60,127 nt of DNA from Colwellia sp. MB02u-6 (GCF_014077095.1 NZ_JACGVG010000014.1:1-60127); one strand, 5' to 3'. Positions 28,444 through 38,402 are shown, numbered from the stretch's first letter. The notes: generated by a model not told the origin, from the letters alone. Program-made: numbers and translations.

Positions 28444-28912
28444 ACATTGATTCAGAGCCACTGAGATTAAGTTTTTCAAATTTAAGTCTAATTGTTTCAA
28501 TACGCTCTCGATTAACGTTAAAGTCTGAATAACCCACTCTAGAGCCTGAGCGAATATGTATGCTGGTACCTTTAGACTTTGTTTCTGGGAAGTAAAATTC
28601 TACATCATCAACAAAGCCAAACACTTTAGAAGTAAACTCAGCCCTAACATAGTTATTTTCGGTCACTGTAACCTTTGAATTTTTTAATTGATTAACAATG
28701 TCCACAATATCTTTTTTTATTTCTAACCTCTTGCCATTAATAATAATGGGCTTGATATAGTGCTTTTCATTATTTGAAAAGCTATTAACACAATTAGGTT
28801 TATCTGGACATTGGGTTAATTGCCCATTCTCAACACCTAGGTTTGGTGCTTTTACGGCGCAACCAGTTAACAATATAAAGCTTGTGAAAACAACTTGGGT
28901 GAGTTTATTCAT
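28442..28912 (-). CDS. DUF1499 domain lipoprotein
   Basis: The 156-residue protein has a lipoprotein signal peptide with the lipobox LLTGC (Cys18), followed by a DUF1499 domain that begins CPDKPNCVNS and includes FVDDVEFYFP and IHIRSGSRVGYSDFNVNRER. The function of DUF1499 is unknown. Anchoring in the inner or outer membrane is expected; the residue after Cys is Ala, which favours the outer membrane. Its stop codon sits in a REP-like repeat. Confidence 0.87.
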   Translation of the reverse strand: MNKLTQVVFTSFILLTGCAVKAPNLGVENGQLTQCPDKPNCVNSFSNNEKHYIKPIIINGKRLEIKKDIVDIVNQLKNSKVTVTENNYVRAEFTSKVFGFVDDVEFYFPETKSKGTSIHIRSGSRVGYSDFNVNRERIETIRLKFEKLNLSGSESM

Positions 28913-29129
28913 TGTGCAGATCCCTTAAATTAATAAACTTATATAAAATAATATAAAATAATAATAATGTTAAGCGCGCAAGTTAATCATAAGATTAAAA
29001 AGCTTATGACAAATATACCACTTAAAGCATAATTCTCTTCTTTGAAACGTACGAGCCAGTTTACATTACTCGGTTTTATTATTTATTGTAGCACGCTAAC
29101 GACATTGATTTTATTAACACTCTATCAGT

Positions 29130-29173
29130 TATCTATGACTCTGATCCTATTAATGCTGGTCCCATTGATAACT
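29130..29173. repeat. REP-like repeat at the 3' end of the monooxygenase gene
   Basis: The sequence contains gactctgatcctattaatg followed by ggtcccattgataac, a divergent pair of the same motif as at 28398-28443. The last codons and stop of the FAD monooxygenase lie within it. Confidence 0.6.
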
Positions 29174-30359
29174 GCTCAACGATATTATAGGCATAAATAG
29201 CGTCAAGCTTGTTCGCTGCGATCCTATCACTAAGGCCAATACGGGATAGTCCTGAAACCAGTGCCAATTTGGCCTGTTCCATTGGCGAACTCATATGATA
29301 CAAGGCGGCATTTTTACGCGCATTCAGTTGAATATTACGAGTGCGTGGTAAACGAATATTTTGATAGCTTTGTAACGCGTTTTCAATATTGGCATCACGA
29401 GATAAACAATAGGCTAAGGCATAACTATCCTCAATGGCCATCGCTGCACCTTGAGCTAAAAATGGCAACATGGGATGGCATGCATCACCTAAAAGTGTAA
29501 CCTTTCGATCTGACCATAATTCAAGGGGTTTTCTGTCGAACAACGCCCATAAAAAACACTGCTCTGTTGCACTTAATAATTGGCTTACCTCAGGATGCCA
29601 ATCACTAAAAGTCTCTCGCAATTCATTAATATCACCAGGCTCATTCCACGATTCTTTTTGCCAACTTTTACGTTCTTGCACGGCAATAAAATTGATTAAG
29701 TCTCCGCCACGCAGGTAGTAGCTAACGAAATGTTTGCCCGGTCCTACCCATAGGTTGGCATTAGGTTTAATTAATCCTTTGGGGAGTTTACTTGCTTCGA
29801 CCACACCACGCCAAGCGACTTGTCCAGTAAACTCAGCTGATTTTTTTCCTAACATACAGGCTTGGATATTTGATTTGATACCATCTGCACCGATTAACAA
29901 GTCAGCGACTATACTGTCATTATTGTCAAATTGAATGGTGAGATTTTGTTGGGTTTGCTGGTAACTTTGAATAGCTTTACCTAAGTGAATAGTTACTTTC
30001 ATATTTACACAGGCATTATATAGCGCCATCTGTAAATCAGCACGGTGAACATGCAAGTAAGGTGCGCCATATTTTTGTGCAGCATTATCCCCCAAAGGTA
30101 CAGTAAAGTATGATTTGCCCGTTTGATAATGACGCATCACTGCTGCATCTGGACTAAAAGCCTTGGCTTTAACTTCGTCTGCTATACCAAGTTTTTGTAA
30201 TACATGCATGGCATTAGGGCTAAGCTGTATGCCAGCGCCTACTTCGCCCAGTTGAGGATTTCGTTCGTAAACAGTCACCTCAAATTTGTTTTTAGCCAAT
30301 GCTAACGCGGCGCACAAACCACCAATACCAGCACCAGCAATAACAATTTTTTTACTCAA
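29133..30359 (-). CDS. FAD-dependent monooxygenase (salicylate hydroxylase-like)
   Basis: The 408-residue flavoprotein belongs to the group A aromatic hydroxylase family. It has the N-terminal dinucleotide motif VIAGAGIGGLCAALALAK, the DG motif LLIGADGIKSNIQ, and the second FAD motif VTLLGDACHPMLPFLAQGA. Such enzymes use NAD(P)H to hydroxylate aromatic rings, or act on other flavin-dependent substrates; no catabolic genes are adjacent to suggest which. The C-terminal tail, about ten residues, is encoded by a REP-like repeat, so the original end may have been replaced. Confidence 0.88.
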   Translation of the reverse strand: MSKKIVIAGAGIGGLCAALALAKNKFEVTVYERNPQLGEVGAGIQLSPNAMHVLQKLGIADEVKAKAFSPDAAVMRHYQTGKSYFTVPLGDNAAQKYGAPYLHVHRADLQMALYNACVNMKVTIHLGKAIQSYQQTQQNLTIQFDNNDSIVADLLIGADGIKSNIQACMLGKKSAEFTGQVAWRGVVEASKLPKGLIKPNANLWVGPGKHFVSYYLRGGDLINFIAVQERKSWQKESWNEPGDINELRETFSDWHPEVSQLLSATEQCFLWALFDRKPLELWSDRKVTLLGDACHPMLPFLAQGAAMAIEDSYALAYCLSRDANIENALQSYQNIRLPRTRNIQLNARKNAALYHMSSPMEQAKLALVSGLSRIGLSDRIAANKLDAIYAYNIVEQLSMGPALIGSES

Positions 30360-30663
30360 AATAATTATCCTAGGATCTAGACTTACCTACCCCTCAGTGC
30401 GGTCCAATATCAATAAAAAAATCAACAACATCAATGGCCCCATTAATAGCTAACTCGGTTAATAATTGAGGTAAGTCAGTAAGCTTATTAAAAATCATTG
30501 GGAAGTAGTGAAGAATAAATTGAATTCGTTAATTAACAAGCTAAAAATACGCCTCTACATTCGTCAACCTACCTTAAACGCTTATGCCATTAATACTTGT
30601 TAATTATATCAATGTAAAGAAAAAGCTTGAGCAGCGAATACCACTCAAGCTGTTAGATTACGA
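30360..30663. other. Gap between monooxygenase and TonB receptor genes
   Basis: About 300 bp of AT-rich sequence. I see no gene. The pairing gcttgag (about 30625) with ctcaagc (about 30645) before the TonB receptor stop may form a weak terminator hairpin. Confidence 0.35.
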
Positions 30664-33228
30664 CTAAAAAGTTACACTAATTTTTCCATAAACATATCGA
30701 CCGGTAAAGCCAAAAGGCGAAAAGCCAGAGTAAGAAAACAATCGAGAAAAGGTGGTTACATCTTCAACCAACTCACGCGTTGTATCAGGGTAAACATCAA
30801 AAATATTATTCGCCCCTAAAGTAAACTTAACTCTTTCTGTTAGCGCATAACTCACATCGAGATCAGTCACCCACTTTTCAGGTAACACTTCATTGCGAGC
30901 AGGGTTGTCAGATGGGTCTTGTGTTTCACCATAACGCGTTGTTCTTAGCGTGGCATACCAACTGTCTTTATTCCAGGTCGCACTAAGGTTCAATTTACTT
31001 TTTGGTGAGCCAACTTCAAATCGACGCAATTCATTACCAGAAAATAAATTATCCTGATCAAATCCTGCATTTTGTAATACCGTTGGAGGATTGATAACAT
31101 GAGTTACTTCATTTTTATTGTAGTTAAAACCGGCATTCAGTAATAAATTACCCATCTCTGCCATATCCATAGAATAGGTTGCAACTACATCAACACCTTT
31201 AGTTGTACTATCGATAGCATTTAAGAAAAATCGTGCCCGGTTGGCACCACTACCTGCTAATAAAGTCTCAACTTCAGGGCCTGATAAATTGTTTGATAAG
31301 ACAATGCGATTGTCAATATCAATGCGATAATAGTCTACCGACAAGCTAAATTCAGCCAATGGTGTCCAAGTAAAGCCGCCGCCAATACTCATGGCATCTT
31401 CAGCGTCTAAGCCCGGAGAACCTAGCGCCTTAGCTACATTACTGTTTGGCGAGAATGTACCTGTTTCTGTTGGTACAGCATCAACGAAAACAGTGGAAAT
31501 AGAGGTGAAATATTGTTGCTGTAAAGAAGGGGCTCTAAAACCTGTTGAAGCCGAAAAGCGCAGTGCAAACTCATCAGTTAATGAGATCCTGTTGGCAACT
31601 TTACCACTTACCGTAGAGCCAAAATCAGAGTAATCTTCATAACGTGTTGCTACTGTTAAATTCCATATTTCAGTAATATCAGCTTCTAGATCAATATAGG
31701 CACTGACATTATGACGGCTATTGTCGCCTGCTGATGCAGGTGTAAATCCAGGAAACACTTGTGAGCCCGCAGAGCCAAATGGCCCATTTATCGGATCAGT
31801 TACCGCACCGCCACGACCAAAAGTGCCCTGTTCGTAAGATGCTGCTTCACCGGCTTCAATTTGATAGCCCTCGTTTCTATATTCAAAACCAAAAGCAACA
31901 TTGAGACTACTGTCAAACATATCGACATCGACTTCTTTGCTAAAGTCTGCATTTAATGTCAGTTGATCATAAGTTAGTGTACCGGCATCAAATTCAGTCT
32001 GGCTCGACGGACCCAATGAGGTATTTAAGCTATTAGTGACACCAAATTGAAACTCATCTTTGCCGTAAACTGCTGATAGATCATAATTATAATCATTGAT
32101 ATAACCGCGTACTCCTGCAGCTAAAGAATAATCAGCAATATCTGAAGTAATTACCGGTAAAAAACCATCGGGGTAAATACTTTGTATATTACGACTGTCT
32201 TGTGCTCGGCGATAAAACCCACCTCCCTCACCTTCTCGGCCGCTATAAGAGCCAAAAGCATAAAGTTCAGCATTTTCGTTAAGGTAATAGCCACTGTTAA
32301 CAAACAGTGCGATGTCATCCACCTCGCCATTCCCGTAGGTATGATTATATCTATTAGTGGTTAATTCGCGTGGGTCTAGACTACCATCATCAAGTCGTGC
32401 GTAATTTTCTCGTTGGTCATAATCAGCTCGATTAGCCGAATGGCGATTACGAAGCTCTGCTGATACATTAACAAAACCATCTTCACCCAGCGCAAAACCT
32501 GAGTTAACTCTTAATGTTAATGTTTGACCATCAGTGACTTTGCGATCGCCACCCTCAACAAACGCTAAGTTACCATCATCACCAACACCCACTGACTTTA
32601 AAGTGGCCACTCCATCCATTGTAGAGACATTAGCACCATAGGTTACCGATGCTGAGCCGCCACTATTAGCATTTTTAAGGACAATATTAATGACGCCAGC
32701 AATGGCATCTGAACCATATTGAGCCGCAGCGCCATCACGTAACACTTCAATTCGTTCAATGGCATTAGCAGGAATGGCGTTCATATCGACAGCTGATGAA
32801 CCTCGTCCAGAAGAACCATTTAAATTTAATAAAGCGCTACTGTGTCGACGCTTACCATTAATTAATACTAAGGTATGATCTGGTGCCAAGCCTCTTAATT
32901 GTGCAGGTCGAACATGGTCTGTACCATCGGTAATTGAAGGTTGAGGAAAGTTAAAACTGGGTAGTAATGTCCCTAAAATTTGATTGGTTTCAGTAAGCCC
33001 CGTATTCATAATTGAATCAGCGTCTATAATGTCGATGGGGACAGGGCTATCTTCAACACTTCGCCCTAATCGTCTTGAGCCAACAACACTAATGGTTTCT
33101 ATATTTTCATCCACCTTAGCTTCTTCTGCCAAAGCACTGGAGGTAAATGCCATTGCTGATAAACCAGATAAAGCGATAGCTGATGTAATTAAGCTTAGCT
33201 GTGATTTAATATTTTTAGTCTGTATCAT
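30664..33228 (-). CDS. TonB-dependent outer-membrane receptor
   Basis: The 854-residue protein has a signal peptide (about residues 1-35, ending SALAEE), a TonB box-like start (IETISVVGSR), a plug domain (about 50-175, with QLRGLAPDHTLVLINGKRRH and IERIEVLRDGAAAQYGSDAIAGVINIVLK) and a 22-strand barrel ending in YGKISVTF with a terminal Phe. It imports a ligand using TonB-ExbBD energy. No siderophore, vitamin or carbohydrate genes are adjacent, so the ligand is unknown. The length and plug resemble receptors for organic compounds and oligosaccharides in Alteromonadales. It stands alone and is flanked upstream by REP-like repeats. Confidence 0.93.
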   Translation of the reverse strand: MIQTKNIKSQLSLITSAIALSGLSAMAFTSSALAEEAKVDENIETISVVGSRRLGRSVEDSPVPIDIIDADSIMNTGLTETNQILGTLLPSFNFPQPSITDGTDHVRPAQLRGLAPDHTLVLINGKRRHSSALLNLNGSSGRGSSAVDMNAIPANAIERIEVLRDGAAAQYGSDAIAGVINIVLKNANSGGSASVTYGANVSTMDGVATLKSVGVGDDGNLAFVEGGDRKVTDGQTLTLRVNSGFALGEDGFVNVSAELRNRHSANRADYDQRENYARLDDGSLDPRELTTNRYNHTYGNGEVDDIALFVNSGYYLNENAELYAFGSYSGREGEGGGFYRRAQDSRNIQSIYPDGFLPVITSDIADYSLAAGVRGYINDYNYDLSAVYGKDEFQFGVTNSLNTSLGPSSQTEFDAGTLTYDQLTLNADFSKEVDVDMFDSSLNVAFGFEYRNEGYQIEAGEAASYEQGTFGRGGAVTDPINGPFGSAGSQVFPGFTPASAGDNSRHNVSAYIDLEADITEIWNLTVATRYEDYSDFGSTVSGKVANRISLTDEFALRFSASTGFRAPSLQQQYFTSISTVFVDAVPTETGTFSPNSNVAKALGSPGLDAEDAMSIGGGFTWTPLAEFSLSVDYYRIDIDNRIVLSNNLSGPEVETLLAGSGANRARFFLNAIDSTTKGVDVVATYSMDMAEMGNLLLNAGFNYNKNEVTHVINPPTVLQNAGFDQDNLFSGNELRRFEVGSPKSKLNLSATWNKDSWYATLRTTRYGETQDPSDNPARNEVLPEKWVTDLDVSYALTERVKFTLGANNIFDVYPDTTRELVEDVTTFSRLFSYSGFSPFGFTGRYVYGKISVTF

Positions 33229-33306
33229 TGTATTATTCCCATAGTAGTTAACTCTCCATTTTGTTCTATTATCAATTAATTGCTTTTATGTTATCGACTT
33301 GTCTAT

Positions 33307-33354
33307 CAATATCAATGGGGTCAGAGTTAACAATATCAATGGGATCAGCGTTAA
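33307..33354. repeat. REP-like 24-bp direct repeat, two copies
   Basis: caatatcaatgggg(tc)agagttaa occurs twice with four mismatches. It is the complement of the ctctgaccccattgatatt motif at 28398-28443. It lies upstream of the TonB receptor gene and about 370 bp from the transposase relic. Confidence 0.75.
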
Positions 33355-33574
33355 TGGTTTTGATTAATTATTTATTTACTTCCATGATATATAAATGATT
33401 TTTTATCACCCCCTCATTAAGGAACTTGCTATTTGAGCTTTAAATCGTACACTACCAAGCACCTAAGCTTTAATTGTTGCTGCTTTTATTTCAAGCAAAT
33501 TTTTTGGCGATATCTGCTGGTAAAATAATGCATAATAAGTCTGTTGTCTCAACCCACTATTTATTCCTAACATT

Positions 33575-33622
33575 TAATAACAGTTTTAATAACAGTTTTA
33601 ATAACAGTTTTAATAACAGTTT
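33575..33622. repeat. 12-bp tandem repeat (taataacagttt)4
   Basis: Four perfect head-to-tail copies in the gap upstream of the TonB receptor. Confidence 0.88.
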
Positions 33623-33699
33623 TTATGACAAAAATGAGGAGTAATTAACGACTCGCTTTTCCTCATGCCTTATGCTGAAAAGTTGAGCATAAATAGGCG

Positions 33700-34023
33700 C
33701 TGGCTGCTAAAACCATATTAGCTGGTTCCACAAAGTGCCTGTTCGGCCATAAAACTAATTAATATAGCGCACATAGTAACACCCCAGTAATTGCATCCAT
33801 TGACTGACACCTTTTTCAATCGCGGGGGTAAATCATAAATGAACATGATTCGTCATCAGCACATAAGCATGCACTTTGACCTGAAATTTTTAAGCATAAG
33901 AGTTTAGTTGATTGAGGTAAGCTTTATAGTCTTGTCCGGCAAAAAGCATAATTGACGATTATTGCTGCGTTGAACTAGATATTGCGGAGTATTAGGTAAA
34001 TTAAAACACGGCAGTCTTGCTAT
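33700..34023 (-). pseudogene. REP-associated tyrosine transposase (RAYT / Y1 family), decayed
   Basis: The minus strand encodes ARLPCFNLPNTPQYLVQRSN, then, after one frameshift, DYKAYLNQLNSYA, KFQVKVHAYVLMTNHVHL, GVSQWMQLLGCYYVRYIN and GRTGTLWNQLIW. These match in order the N-terminal half of TnpA_REP proteins, including the HUH metal motif (HVH at 33839-33847). There are at least three in-frame stops and one frameshift, and the C-terminal part is missing. It is flanked by REP-like motifs at 33307-33354 and 34090-34108. Confidence 0.85.
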
Positions 34024-34080
34024 ATTGTTCACTAATCCATGTGCACTAAATTAGTGTTAAATCTAGTTCGCTATTAGCCA

Positions 34081-34122
34081 AGTCTCAATAAGTCTGATCC
34101 CATTGAGGCTTGCATTGAGACT
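34081..34122. repeat. Inverted repeat with REP-like motif after the hydrolase gene
   Basis: AGTCTCAAT and ATTGAGACT form a 9-bp stem around a 24-nt loop that contains the REP-like tctgatcccattgaggc. It ends 3 bp from the stop codon of the alpha/beta hydrolase gene and borders the transposase relic. Confidence 0.7.
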
Positions 34123-34125
34123 TAT

Positions 34126-34989
34126 TTATCGACAGTTTGCATTTAAAAATTCTTCGGTGACGTTAAGAAGCTTTGAGCGGTTATTATTAAAACTATGATC
34201 GTCTTTAATCAATCTATAATTTACATTGTTACCTTTGACTTTACGCATGGCGTTAGCTAGGGTATTTATCTCTGCGATAGGGATCACGTCACTGTCTGCG
34301 GGAATAAATAGTATCGGACGAATACCAATTTCGTCAGCTCTGGTGATTAAATCTAATTGCGCTCCCTTCTCGACTAACTCTCTAGTGGCAACCTCCCCAG
34401 ACCACCCACGCAGCATAAACAACGAGTCTGCATACGCAGCCCACATATTTTTAACTGTTTCATCGTCACTTTTAAATGTAACGCCAATATTTGCCCCGTC
34501 GTACACCACACCACAAGCAACTTCAGGATTATCAAATAAGCCTGCAACAGCCATGTGTCCACCCATGCTGTGCCCAATATAGGATATTTTATTAGGATTT
34601 ATTTTAAACTTTTCGGCATTGTTGGGTTGTTGAAAGAATTTCGTTACCGCGGTTACATCTTGCTCCGAGCCAGTAAATGAAAAATCACCCTCTGCCCCCC
34701 AAGCTCCTCTATAATGGAAAAATATGACATTCCAGCCAGCGTCTCGCATGCCTTGTGCGACATCCAAGTTTTTCTCATTTCCAGGATAACCATGTAATAA
34801 TATAATGGTAGGGTGAGGCCCTTTACCCTGCGCACCGTAATAAATAGCGGGCAAACGTTTACCATCAGATAACAGGGTAACTTCAGCAGAGTTCTTTGGA
34901 TAAAGCTCTACTTGCGCCTGTTCAAGCTTGGCGTGAACACCGAAAGAAACACTCAACAGTAGACTGACTAAAACATAACGATAACTCAT
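34126..34989 (-). CDS. Secreted alpha/beta hydrolase
   Basis: The 287-residue product has a signal peptide (MSYRYVLVSLLLSVSFGVHA) and an alpha/beta hydrolase fold: the oxyanion region ILLHGYPGNEKN, the nucleophile elbow YIGHSMGGH (catalytic Ser), a late acid in ADSDVIPIAE and a His in KDDHSFNNN. It resembles the dienelactone hydrolase/acyl-peptidase branch, but the substrate is unknown. The ATG at 34989 has GGAAA 8 nt upstream; an ATG at 35022 would give a less typical signal peptide. Confidence 0.85.
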   Translation of the reverse strand: MSYRYVLVSLLLSVSFGVHAKLEQAQVELYPKNSAEVTLLSDGKRLPAIYYGAQGKGPHPTIILLHGYPGNEKNLDVAQGMRDAGWNVIFFHYRGAWGAEGDFSFTGSEQDVTAVTKFFQQPNNAEKFKINPNKISYIGHSMGGHMAVAGLFDNPEVACGVVYDGANIGVTFKSDDETVKNMWAAYADSLFMLRGWSGEVATRELVEKGAQLDLITRADEIGIRPILFIPADSDVIPIAEINTLANAMRKVKGNNVNYRLIKDDHSFNNNRSKLLNVTEEFLNANCR

Positions 34990-35296
34990 GGCAATTTCCA
35001 TTAGCAGAATTTTAAATAGCAAGACATCAAATAGTAAAACATCAAATATGACACAGTAAATATATGTTTGACTATATCTAAGTAATAATGAAAAGTAATT
35101 ATTACTTAACAGCTCATCAAGGCTGCTAAATAATATCTCACAAAGCCTGTTGCCGGCTCAAATAACTATCGCCTATCAATTATCTAGCTTAGCTTTTTAA
35201 GGCTAAAAGCACGGCATAAGACTGCTGAGATCAGCCTATTAGCATTCGTGAGCAGCCTAATATATGACTCATTATTTTTTAATGGTAGCTTTCACA

Positions 35297-35326
35297 AAAA
35301 ACGGCGATTATTACATCGCCGTTTTA
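35297..35326. terminator. Bidirectional terminator-like hairpin
   Basis: AAAACGGCGAT and ATCGCCGTTTT form an 11-bp stem with a short loop, with A and T runs on the two sides. It lies about 65 bp beyond the SPFH gene stop and should end the nhaA-SPFH transcript. The rest of the gap 34990-35391 has no other feature. Confidence 0.85.
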
Positions 35327-35391
35327 AAAAGTCATTCAAGCTATTAAGTATCCGCTTTGACTTTGACTCTAACTCTGACTTAGCCTATAGC

Positions 35392-36261
35392 TTAATCTTT
35401 AGTGTTTCTCATATCTAAAATCGGCATATTACTGCTACCTAAAATCGTTGCAGGTAATTTACCATCCCAATTTTGTGCTTCAGTCAATTTAACAATTAAC
35501 GGATTATTACCCAGTGCTTTCGCTTTAGCCGTGATAGCCTCGGCTTCTGCCAAACCTTTAATTCGAATAGACTCAGCTTCGGCAATGGCGACTAATTTAA
35601 TACCATCTGCTTTGGCTTTAGCGGTGTTTACGTCGCGCTGTGCTTCAAGGTTCTGTCGGGCTAACTTGTGCTTTTCCGCGTCTGCTAGGTTTTTCTCGGT
35701 TTGTTTAGTTTCAATTGAGGTTAAATACTTCGCGGGCAGTTGAATATTTTCAATTTGAATATTGTCGACAGTCACTGGAAACTCTTTCATTTCTTCAATG
35801 AAGTTAGCTTCAATCGCTTGAATCGCCCCCGCTCTGTCTTGAATAAGCTTTTCCGCGTCATATTGTGGAATAACATCTTTTGTCGCTGATCTAAAGCGCG
35901 GATCTAAAATGCGGTTTTCAAATTGTGACAAGCCGCCATATTGTCTAAATAACTCCAATGCCGCCGCTTTATCGACTGTCCAGTTCACTGATACACTAAT
36001 AGTTACCGGCATTTGCTCTTTGGTACTTGAGGCCATTTTTTCTTCATTTTTACGGGTTCGCACTTCTATTTCTTCAACGCTATCAATAAAAGGTACTTTA
36101 AAATGTAGCCCCGGATTTACCTGCTCTTTTGCTTCACTAAAGCGTTTTACAATGCCGATATGACCTTCGTTAACTGTATACACAGAGCCAATACCAGCAA
36201 CAACAACGGCTGCAACAACGACAAGCGATTTTACTGGGATATTAAATTTTTCTATTTTCAT
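35392..36261 (-). CDS. SPFH/Band 7 (prohibitin-like) membrane protein
   Basis: The 289-residue protein has one N-terminal membrane helix (about residues 9-28, VKSLVVVAAVVVAGIGSVYT), an SPFH domain (about 30-200, with NEGHIGIVKRFSEAKEQVNPG) and a C-terminal Ala/Glu-rich coiled coil. It is of the prohibitin/HflK-like type that forms ring assemblies at the inner membrane. The ATG at 36261 has AAAGG about 8 nt upstream; the longer in-frame start overlapping the nhaA end is less likely. It follows nhaA by 42 bp and is probably cotranscribed. A link to membrane or ion stress is inference. Confidence 0.88.
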   Translation of the reverse strand: MKIEKFNIPVKSLVVVAAVVVAGIGSVYTVNEGHIGIVKRFSEAKEQVNPGLHFKVPFIDSVEEIEVRTRKNEEKMASSTKEQMPVTISVSVNWTVDKAAALELFRQYGGLSQFENRILDPRFRSATKDVIPQYDAEKLIQDRAGAIQAIEANFIEEMKEFPVTVDNIQIENIQLPAKYLTSIETKQTEKNLADAEKHKLARQNLEAQRDVNTAKAKADGIKLVAIAEAESIRIKGLAEAEAITAKAKALGNNPLIVKLTEAQNWDGKLPATILGSSNMPILDMRNTKD

Positions 36262-36303
36262 GAGTAAACCTTTTTTATTTTCTATAGAATTTATTATCTG
36301 CAT

Positions 36304-37518
36304 TTATTCTTTTATATCGTCACTTTCTTCACTTTCTTCACTTTCTTCAACATTGTCAACACCACCTTTAATAATGAAGTAACCAAAAACACCTGATATC
36401 AGTGAGCCAATCACAATGCCTAACCGGTCTTGAAACATAAGGTTAACCCCATTACCTTGCTCGAAGGCTAAAGAGCCAATAAACAAGCTCATGGTAAAGC
36501 CCACACCACATAATATGGCCGCGCCATAAAGCAAGCGCCAATTTACCTTAGCAGGCAGTTTTGCCCAACCCAACTTTATCGCAATAAAACAAAAGCCAAA
36601 CACTCCAAGTTGCTTGCCAACAACCAAGCCAACAATAATACCTAAAGGTACAGGTGCCATTACTTGCTCAATACCAACACCCGCAAAGCTTATGCCCGCA
36701 TTGGCAAAAGCAAATACCGGTAAAATAATAAAGGCAACCAGCGAATGCAAATTATGCTCTAAAGACTTAAGCGGTGATGGCTCATCTTCTTTACCTTTAA
36801 TTGGAATAAAGAACGCTAACACCACACCGGCTAATGTCGCATGTACACCCGACTTTAATACCGCTATCCAAAGTACAACACCTAAGAAAATATAAGGTGC
36901 GGTATTGGTGACGCCACGTTTATTCATGGTAAATAAAATAGCAATAATACTGGCGGCAAAAACTAAGGATAATAATGAAAGTTGGTCTGTATAGAATAAA
37001 GCAATAACGATAATCGCGCCTAAATCGTCAAATATGGCTAACGAGGTTAAAAATACTTTCAGTTGTAACGGTACCTTACGTCCAATAATCGACAAAATAC
37101 CTAAGGCAAAAGCGATATCGGTAGCGGTTGGAATGGCCCAACCACTAATCGCATCAGGATCATTATAATTAAAGGCGACATAACATAAGGCAGGTATCAA
37201 CATCCCCCCTAAAGCACCTATGGCGGGTAATGTCACTTGTCCTGGTTGTGATAAGTCTCCTTCTAAAAATTCTCGCTTAAGTTCTAAACCCACAAGAAAG
37301 AAAAACAACGCCATTAGGCCGTCATTTATCCACAATAATAGTGGCTTAGCTATTTCAAAACTGCCAACCGCCACTTGAACGGGAATGTTCAACAGCATGT
37401 CGTAGTAGACCATAAACGGCGAATTGGCGATAATCATCGCCGCTACGGCAGCAAACATTAAAATAATGCCACTGGCCGCTTCAAGTTTTAAGAAATCATT
37501 AACACTTTTAATAATCAT
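36304..37518 (-). CDS. nhaA: Na+/H+ antiporter NhaA
   Basis: The 404-residue protein is a 12-helix NhaA antiporter. It shows LFFFLVGLELKREFLEGDLS, the unwound-helix and ion-site region GWAIPTATDIAFALGILSI, the Asp pair in SLAIFDDLGAIIVIALFYT, and VLKSGVHATLAGVVLAF. It exchanges internal Na+ for external protons, relevant for a marine cell. The C-terminal tail is very acidic (EESEESEESDD). It is the first gene of a likely two-gene unit with the SPFH protein and diverges from an Lrp-type regulator. Confidence 0.96.
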   Translation of the reverse strand: MIIKSVNDFLKLEAASGIILMFAAVAAMIIANSPFMVYYDMLLNIPVQVAVGSFEIAKPLLLWINDGLMALFFFLVGLELKREFLEGDLSQPGQVTLPAIGALGGMLIPALCYVAFNYNDPDAISGWAIPTATDIAFALGILSIIGRKVPLQLKVFLTSLAIFDDLGAIIVIALFYTDQLSLLSLVFAASIIAILFTMNKRGVTNTAPYIFLGVVLWIAVLKSGVHATLAGVVLAFFIPIKGKEDEPSPLKSLEHNLHSLVAFIILPVFAFANAGISFAGVGIEQVMAPVPLGIIVGLVVGKQLGVFGFCFIAIKLGWAKLPAKVNWRLLYGAAILCGVGFTMSLFIGSLAFEQGNGVNLMFQDRLGIVIGSLISGVFGYFIIKGGVDNVEESEESEESDDIKE

Positions 37519-37773
37519 TTGTTCTCATTAATTTATTGTCGACATGACATAATATGTCACATAGCGGGTTTTTACAAATTTGTTAAGGTATTAATTTGTA
37601 AAAGTTTTAATTTACATCAGCGTCATTGAGTGGCAATAATTCGGAAAGATGCAAAAATATCGAAAATAATTCATCTTTATAGTCAGCTCACTGGTAATAT
37701 TGCATTTAATAAGTGTAATATGTAAATAGAAGAAAAGAAAACTAAGTAAATATTCCCAAAGGCTGATGTATAA

Positions 37774-38244
37774 ATGAAAAAACTTGATGACATAGATTTA
37801 CGTATTCTCACCTTGCTTTATAAAGATGCTGATATTACCAACAAAGAGTTAGCATCACAGATAGGTATAGCGCCCTCAACTTGTTTAGAGCGTGTTAAAC
37901 GCATGAAAAATAATGGTGTCATCAATAACGCTTTTATTGATATCAACTTCAAGAGTATTGGCGGCAACATTGAAGCCATAGCGGCAATAAAGTTACAACC
38001 CTATTCAGAGTTAATTGTCAATAAACTCAGAGATGATCTCCTTAAGTTACCTGAAATTGTCAGCTTATATCACATGGGCGGCAGCTATGATTACTTTATT
38101 CATATGTCGGTAAAAGATAGTGAACACTTACGCCAATTTGTTTTTAATGCCATTACCTCTCGTGAAGAAGTCACCACAGTAGAAACGTCACTTATTTTTG
38201 AGCATAGCCGCAGTGGCGTATTACCCATTTTTGATGATGAGTAA
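37774..38244 (+). CDS. Lrp/AsnC family transcriptional regulator
   Basis: The 156-residue protein has an N-terminal winged helix-turn-helix (about residues 5-50, IDLRILTLLYKDADITNKEL and IGIAPSTCLERVKRM) and a C-terminal RAM ligand/oligomer domain (about 70-150). It resembles Lrp-like regulators that respond to amino acids. It diverges from nhaA with a 255-bp shared region, but nothing in the sequence proves it controls nhaA. Confidence 0.9.
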   Translation: MKKLDDIDLRILTLLYKDADITNKELASQIGIAPSTCLERVKRMKNNGVINNAFIDINFKSIGGNIEAIAAIKLQPYSELIVNKLRDDLLKLPEIVSLYHMGGSYDYFIHMSVKDSEHLRQFVFNAITSREEVTTVETSLIFEHSRSGVLPIFDDE

Positions 38245-38402
38245 TATCTGAGTATCAACAAAGCCAAAACATTAAGTCTCAGCGACTGTTTACTCGTCAA
38301 TATAGTTTATAAAACTCGCTATTATTAAGTTTTTTTAGACGCAGCTATACCTAAACGCCTTACGCTGAAACAGTACCACACTTTCAAAATAATCTACCAA
38401 TC

